Of a stretch of 64,000 bases of DNA, positions 58,451-64,000 are shown one piece after another. How positions within the stretch are numbered: position 1 is the stretch's first letter; every line of letters begins with the position of its first letter. The position numbers and the translations under genes are program-made. The DNA is taken from positions 4,262,453 through 4,326,452 of the forward strand of contig NC_135571.1 of the NCBI RefSeq assembly GCF_964340395.1, in the 5' to 3' direction. The notes beneath the pieces were generated by a model. It was not told the DNA's origin. It did not search any database and worked only from the letters and a program-made list of their open reading frames with translations. Source of the stretch: Glandiceps talaboti (lineage: Eukaryota > Hemichordata > Enteropneusta > Spengelidae).

Positions 58451-59478
58451 GTGTTATTCACCAATTAGGAGATTGCATGACAGCCCTCCAGAATGACGGA
58501 ATAGATGTTGACTATGTGCTGATATAACATGTTGCTTGATATAACGTGCTACTTTTCAGTGAAGCGGCTTAATTTTGAATAACACACTAATTTAAATTTT
58601 CTTTCAAATCAACCACTATTTCAGTATTTGCAGACCAGTGCACTACATATATACCATGTCAACTGACACTTCTTTTAGGGATGCAGAAACAATATTGACA
58701 ACACTACTACTGTACAGTGTACATGTAGTTTGTATTTAGTACCATAAGTAACAGTTTCCTTTGGGCATTAATCCAGCTAAACTGTGAGCTCCAGACTGTG
58801 AAGAGGTTGATGATTTTTACTGTACCATAACAATTATCACAATGTTACGTGACACATTGAATATACGCAGTACGGGAACAGTATCTTTCACATGTACACA
58901 TCTAATGCTTTCTGTGAAAAACAGGGGGTTTTAGACTCAACATTCCATGTGAAGATGTTTGTCAAAATTCACAATGTATCGATGCGACTGCAACAGTCTC
59001 TTTCACGGATCCAATGCTATTTGTAGAAACACACTGATCAAGTCTCAGATAGTATACATTCCGTATGAAGAGATGAACTCAGTGATATTTGGAGTGAAAC
59101 ATGTGAATCACACTTTCAAAGTGATGCTGCTACACTAGATACGTGCACACAACAGACTCACTACAGTGAGAAAAGTAATGCAGTAATTGACAGTATATTT
59201 CCTTACACACGGACTTCAAAGTGTACGCATAGAAAATGGAATGATCGATGACACAAGTTTTCCTTCACAGTACACTGTGACTTAAGAGCAGAACTAGATG
59301 GTACTGCTGAGGGTCCTTGCATAAACTAGATATACTGCTGTGAAGATACAATCCTTCAATTACATGGACATGATCGATCTGCATTGTACAAAACATGTAC
59401 ATGAAGATGCATTGAAATAAACTCACGCTGTTCACTGTCCTACATACACAAGAAGATGAAACGAAACAAGCTCACGCT

Positions 59479-60172
59479 GTTGACAATGTTCTACTAAGAT
59501 GATGACGCAAGTAAAAGGAACATGTTCATGCTGTTTAATGTATATCCACTTGAATTCAATTACCCCACCACAACCTAATTCACAATTTATTTGTAATAAT
59601 ATGCTGAAATGATTAATTTATTACACGGCCCCCAATAGGAAACTCCCTAAGGTAGTGAAATACATGTACGATAGCAGATGATTTATTAATATATTGATAG
59701 GTGAGGAAAGATACGGATGAATGACTGAATCTTGCTAATAATACTACAGATAGAATCACTTGCTTGGTGTACCAACAATAGATATTTGTGAAGATTATTT
59801 TCAACACATTAACATACACATCACGTTCTATCTAACTATACCCAAAACATTATCACATGAATGCAAATATTGAAATGGTTGTGCGATTATTCCATGTACA
59901 TGAAATTGCATGATTGCAAAATTTGTTGGTTTTTTTCAGAAATTTGTCGTTTTGGATAAACATATATGATAATAGAAGAACACCATGTGTGAATGAGAGT
60001 GTTGGCACTCAGGGGTATTTGCTATGCGATTCGTTTGTGCTATACTTTCACTCGATACCTATGTTACAATATGGCCACAAAAGTGGATATACTTTTTTCA
60101 AGTGGATATATTTTAAACAGCATGAACATGTTCCTTTTACTTGCGTCATCATCTTAGTAGAACATTGTCGAC
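59479..60172. repeat. Long-armed fold-back element, 694 bp
   Basis: A block of about 78 bp (TGTTGACAATGTTCTACTAA, GATGATGACGCAAGTAAAAG, GAACATGTTCATGCTGTTTA) recurs inverted at the right end with only a few mismatches. The interior has an open frame (59914-60234) without family resemblance. Confidence 0.8.
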
Positions 60173-60241
60173 AAAGAACACTGCAAATCACTCAAGCAAA
60201 TACCCCTAGTATACACCACACAGGCACTCAGTGACTCTCAC
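59990..60241. repeat. Fold-back element overlapping the previous one
   Basis: GAGAGTGTTGGCACTCAGGG, then GTATTTGC, is inverted by GCAAATACCCC...GGCACTCAGTGACTCTC. Shares its end motif with 25655-25800. Confidence 0.65.
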
Positions 60242-60269
60242 TCTACAAGGTTCTGCCAGACAAGTCTAG

Positions 60270-62110
60270 ACGGGCAAATCATTCATGCTGTACAGTAGAT
60301 AATTACTATTATATAGAATTAATTGAAAAAATCATTATGTAACAATACATCAGTTAAAACCACTCAAACTACCAACAATGTATTTCTTTAAATACGCTGT
60401 ACATTGAGTCTCCTTTATTTATTCTTTATTGATTGTTTTTTTTTATCTAACTTGGAGAATAAAGATAGATGGACAAATAAATCATCCTGTTACAATATCA
60501 ATATAGAAATAATTTAACAACAATCTAAATATACTACAGATAAAATCACCCACTATACCAACAATATATCTCTCTTTTTAAGATATCTTTTTAAAATACA
60601 TCCTTTATCTAACATGAATAATAAATATTTAAACATAGACAAATATGCTGTATCAGTATAGAAATAATTTTCTGGAGATACTTTTGTTTAAATACACTGT
60701 ACATTGATTGTCCGCTATCTAAGTTAAGGTGGATACTTAAGATTTATAGATGGATAAATCAATTATGTTGTCCATATAAATATAGAAATAATCATTCAAC
60801 AACAATCTAAAGATGCTACATAATATAAAATCACATACAGCAATATCTCTATTTCTGGAGATAATATTTTTAAAATATATATACATCAATTGTCTGCTAT
60901 CTATATTAGAGAATAAAGATTTATAGATGGGCAAATCAAGTATGCTGTCCATATAAATATAAAAATAATAATTTAGCAATAATCTAAAGATGCTACATAT
61001 AAAAATCACTCACAACAATATCTCTATTTCTGGAGATAATTCTATTAAAATATATGTACATCCCAATCATCTTCTATCTAAATTGGAAAATACAGATTTA
61101 AAGATGGGTAAATATGCTATATAGAATAACAACAATCTAAAGGTACTACAGATAAAATCACTGACTCACAGCAATATCTCTATTAAAGTAGATAATTGTT
61201 TTGAAATATATGTACATTGATCATCCTCTATCTAAGTTGGAGAATAAAAATTTAGAGATGGGTAAATGTGCTATATAGAATAACAACAATCTAACAGTAC
61301 TATAGATAAAACCACTCACAACAATATCTGTATCAATATCAAATATATGTGCATCCCAATCATCTTCTATCTAAATTGGAGAATACAGATTTAAAGATTG
61401 GTAATTATGCTATATATATTAACAACGATTTAAAGGTACTACAGATAAAATCATTCACTCTACCAACAATAACTCTCTCTCTCTGTGAAGATATTTTTTC
61501 TAAAATTTATGTTCATCGATTGTCCTTTTATATCTAACTCGAAAAATAAATATTGAAATATGGGCAAATATGCTGTATAGGTATAGAAATAATTTAATAA
61601 CAACCTAGTGATACAAAAGATAAAAGCACTCACTCTACCAACAATATCTACATTTGAGAAGATATTTTTTTTAAAATTCATGTTCATCGACTGTCCTCTA
61701 TCTAACTTGGATAATAAAGAATTTTAAAATTAAAGATGGGTTTTAAATCTATCATGTTATAATTTTATATCAATATAGTAATTATTTAACAAGAATCTAA
61801 TGCTATTACTAGAGGATATAAAATCACTCATCACTGTACCGACAAAATCTATTTTTGTGAAGACCATTTTTTTTTAATACTGTGCATCAACTGTTCCCTA
61901 TCTAACTTGGATAATATAGAGATTTAAAGATGGGTATTAAATCTATCATTCTGTATCTATGTAGAAATAATTTATGCATACCCGCAGCATATCTATTACT
62001 ATTAGAGAAGATAGTTTTTTTACACACATATTCATCAACTGTCTAACTTGGATAATAACAGATTTATAGATATGTTGTAAATCTATCACGCTGTATCAAT
62101 ATAGAGATAA
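60270..62110 (+). repeat. Tandem array, about 190 bp x8-9
   Basis: Units contain ACAGATAAAATCAC, CAACAATATCTCTATTT, TCCTCTATCTAA(C/G)TTGGA, AATAAAGATTTA and ATATAGAAATAATTTAACAA. Units are diverged and unequal. Confidence 0.85.
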
Positions 62111-62472
62111 TTCAACAATCTCAATATATTTACAATGATCAAAATAGCAGAGTTCAAATGAAATACCGTGTACATCAGTGAATTATGCTTCATTTGGTAT
62201 GAATAAGATGAATGGTCTGTTTGTTGACACCATGATTACAGAAAATACTTCGCTTCACAAGTATACACCCCAGGGAAGAACGACTCTCTTCAAATGACAA
62301 AGTTAACTGACTACAATTACTTGATAATGTATGGTTGTGTAGTCCTCTGGGTCATGTGATTTTCCCACTGCGATATTATTATTCTGTGACGCATTTCACC
62401 CCTACTTTAATCAATAATAGATCTGCAAATACATGTATGATGGGGGTTTTTTTCATGTTGTTTTTTTCATAG

Positions 62473-62856
62473 TTAAGGCCTCACAAAAAAATTTGTGTGG
62501 TTTTGATTACGCTCAATTTTAGAATAGGTGTGGTAGGTAGATTTTTAAAATATTTTTGTTCTTATGTGAGTGTCTAGTTCAGGTTACGGTAGTTACGTTT
62601 TCTGTTGTTTTCCATGTGGTCTCTGTGTTATTGGTTTCTTCTCATCAGATGTACAGCCATTACAGATTGAAAGAACAGTTTAATATTGTCTTTTTAAGTT
62701 GATGTTAGTTTCCGCATCCACTATTTCTTGCGAGAGTTTACAATTTTTGTGAATTTATTATTTTTTTCTCAAATACATAAAAACATTTGAGGGTGGCATG
62801 AAAAACTAGGTGGTGTAAGATAACTGGAACCACACAATTTTTTTTCTTAGGCCTAA
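62473..62856. repeat. Fold-back family B (MITE), copy 2
   Basis: TTAAGGCCTCA...TTGTGTGGTTTTGATTACGC at the left and TGGAACCACACAA...TTAGGCCTAA at the right. Interior as at 7.55 kb. Confidence 0.8.
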
Positions 62857-63034
62857 CCACGATTTCTACATCTAACTTGAAAGCTGCACTAGCTTAAACT
62901 GGAACATTTTTTGAAACTGATTTTTTAAATATAATGGCTAACTCATAATATTGTACAATGTACATCCTGTATAGTATTCAATCACCTGTGATATAGGCTT
63001 ATTTATATAGCTGTATATACATATACAATAATCT

Positions 63035-63100
63035 ACCTACCCCACCTATTCTAAAATTGAGCGTAATCAGAACCACACAATTTTTCATGTTAGGCCTAAG
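63035..63100. repeat. Fold-back family B, solo end
   Basis: CACCTATTCTAAAATTGAGC, then GTAATCAGAACCACACAAT and TTAGGCCTAA. Confidence 0.65.
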
Positions 63101-63261
63101 TACTACCTTTTTAAGCAGCATTCCTAGCACTAATTTACTCGACATTGTGTTAGAAGAGCCTTTGGCTCAACAATTTATCGAGTTTAAATAAAGTCAAACA
63201 AACAAACAATGCACTCATGATTAGCAAAATTGTGGTGAAGATGCAATGAAGGAATAATATA

Positions 63262-63345
63262 CAGTGAATTTCACAATTATACTGTTCAGCTTTTCTGTTT
63301 GATACAACCATGCAGAAACCAACAAGAAACTGCATATAATATTCT
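63262..63345. repeat. Fold-back family D, half copy
   Basis: AGTGAATTTCACAATTATAC, then TTTGATACAACCATGCAGAA and AGAAACTGCA. Confidence 0.7.
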
Positions 63346-63539
63346 AAGGTGGATGGCCTATTGTGAAAGGTAATAAATAGTTAGATTTCATGAAATAGCT
63401 GGTGGGTATACACCTAAAGAGTAGACTTGAAATGGCCTTGGGACCCAATCAACAGCATGTGTACTAGAGAAAGATGAAACCATTCTGCTATGGGTATAAC
63501 TTAATTACTACATTTTCATAACATTGAAATGTTGGGCAA

Positions 63540-63960
63540 TTTTTATGTTATGGAGGTGTGAGTATATCACAATTAAACTTAATTGTCGTAGCGTATAGCA
63601 CGTGCTCTAGATAAGATGAAGCCATACATTTGAAAAGTTACATGATTTCTGTGGAGAGGTGTGAGTGTATCACAATTCAAATTAATTGACGTAGATGGTA
63701 GAGTCCTTACAATAACAGAACGTGCTCTAGCTAAGATCAAGCCATACACTTGAAAAGTTGCATGATTTCTGTGGAGAGGTGTGAGTGTATCACAATTAAA
63801 AATAATTGACGTAGCGGTACATTGTAGACGACAGAGTAGTAGTATTATTAACAAGAGAACGTGCTCTAAAGATGAAGCCATCTACTTGAATTTAAATACT
63901 TTGAACATTGAAAAGCTGCACAATTTTTGGGTAATGGAGTTGTAAGCATATTATAATGAA
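63540..63960 (+). repeat. Tandem repeat, about 120 bp x3-4
   Basis: Units carry GAGGTGTGAGT(A/G)TATCACAAT, AATTG(A/T)CGTAG, ACGTGCTCTAG and GAAGCCATACA(C/T)TTGAAAA. Confidence 0.85.
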
Positions 63961-64000
63961 AAGGAACTGAAATGGGATATTAATATGAAACCATTCTACT

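Larger units (their letters stand above)
56917..64000. other. Region upstream of PLD
   Basis: No gene is supported. It is made largely of tandem arrays (57480-58450, 60270-62110, 63540-63960) and fold-back elements (59479-60172, 59990-60241, 62473-62856). A PLD promoter or 5' UTR exon must lie here or beyond, but I cannot place it. Confidence 0.5.

Noticed and set aside
59914-60234. 106-aa plus-strand open frame
   Set aside because: Overlaps two inverted-repeat structures; no start context, splice signals or family pattern.

Overview
The window is animal nuclear DNA: two intron-rich protein genes in AT-rich sequence packed with microsatellites, minisatellites and short fold-back (MITE-like) repeats. 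Both genes have canonical GT-AG introns, and every codon phase closes across all 29 coding exons I placed. An invertebrate deuterostome fits best. A lancelet (cephalochordate) is my first guess because several tandem repeats straddle exon-intron junctions, a class described in amphioxus as 'mirage' minisatellites. A hemichordate or another marine invertebrate cannot be excluded from sequence alone.

Layout. 1-1.6 kb: microsatellites around a 5'-truncated, frameshifted Penelope-like retroelement with inverted flanks and a hammerhead-ribozyme-like core. 1.6-6.3 kb: upstream DNA with fold-back repeats. 6.3-11.8 kb (+): a complete six-exon Cys-loop receptor gene of the nicotinic acetylcholine receptor type (474 aa). 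11.8-19.7 kb: no convincing gene, only repeats and probably some 3' UTR. 19.7-56.9 kb (-): a complete 23-coding-exon phospholipase D gene (PLD1/PLD2 type, 1121 aa; PX, PH, HKD1, HKD2). 56.9-64 kb: upstream of PLD, with tandem arrays and fold-back elements and no gene seen.

The two genes converge (tail to tail, about 7.9 kb apart) and are functionally unrelated: one is a plasma-membrane ligand-gated channel subunit, the other a membrane-associated enzyme that makes phosphatidic acid.

The most notable structure is in PLD. Four of its exons are tandemly reiterated together with a splice site: exon 2 acceptor side x4, exon 8 donor side x3-4, exon 19 acceptor side x3, and exon 22 x2. This creates ladders of extra splice sites. 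Other items of interest are several fold-back families, some nested in older elements with a visible insertion history, an odd pore sequence in the receptor, and a six-cysteine cluster in the PLD PH domain.
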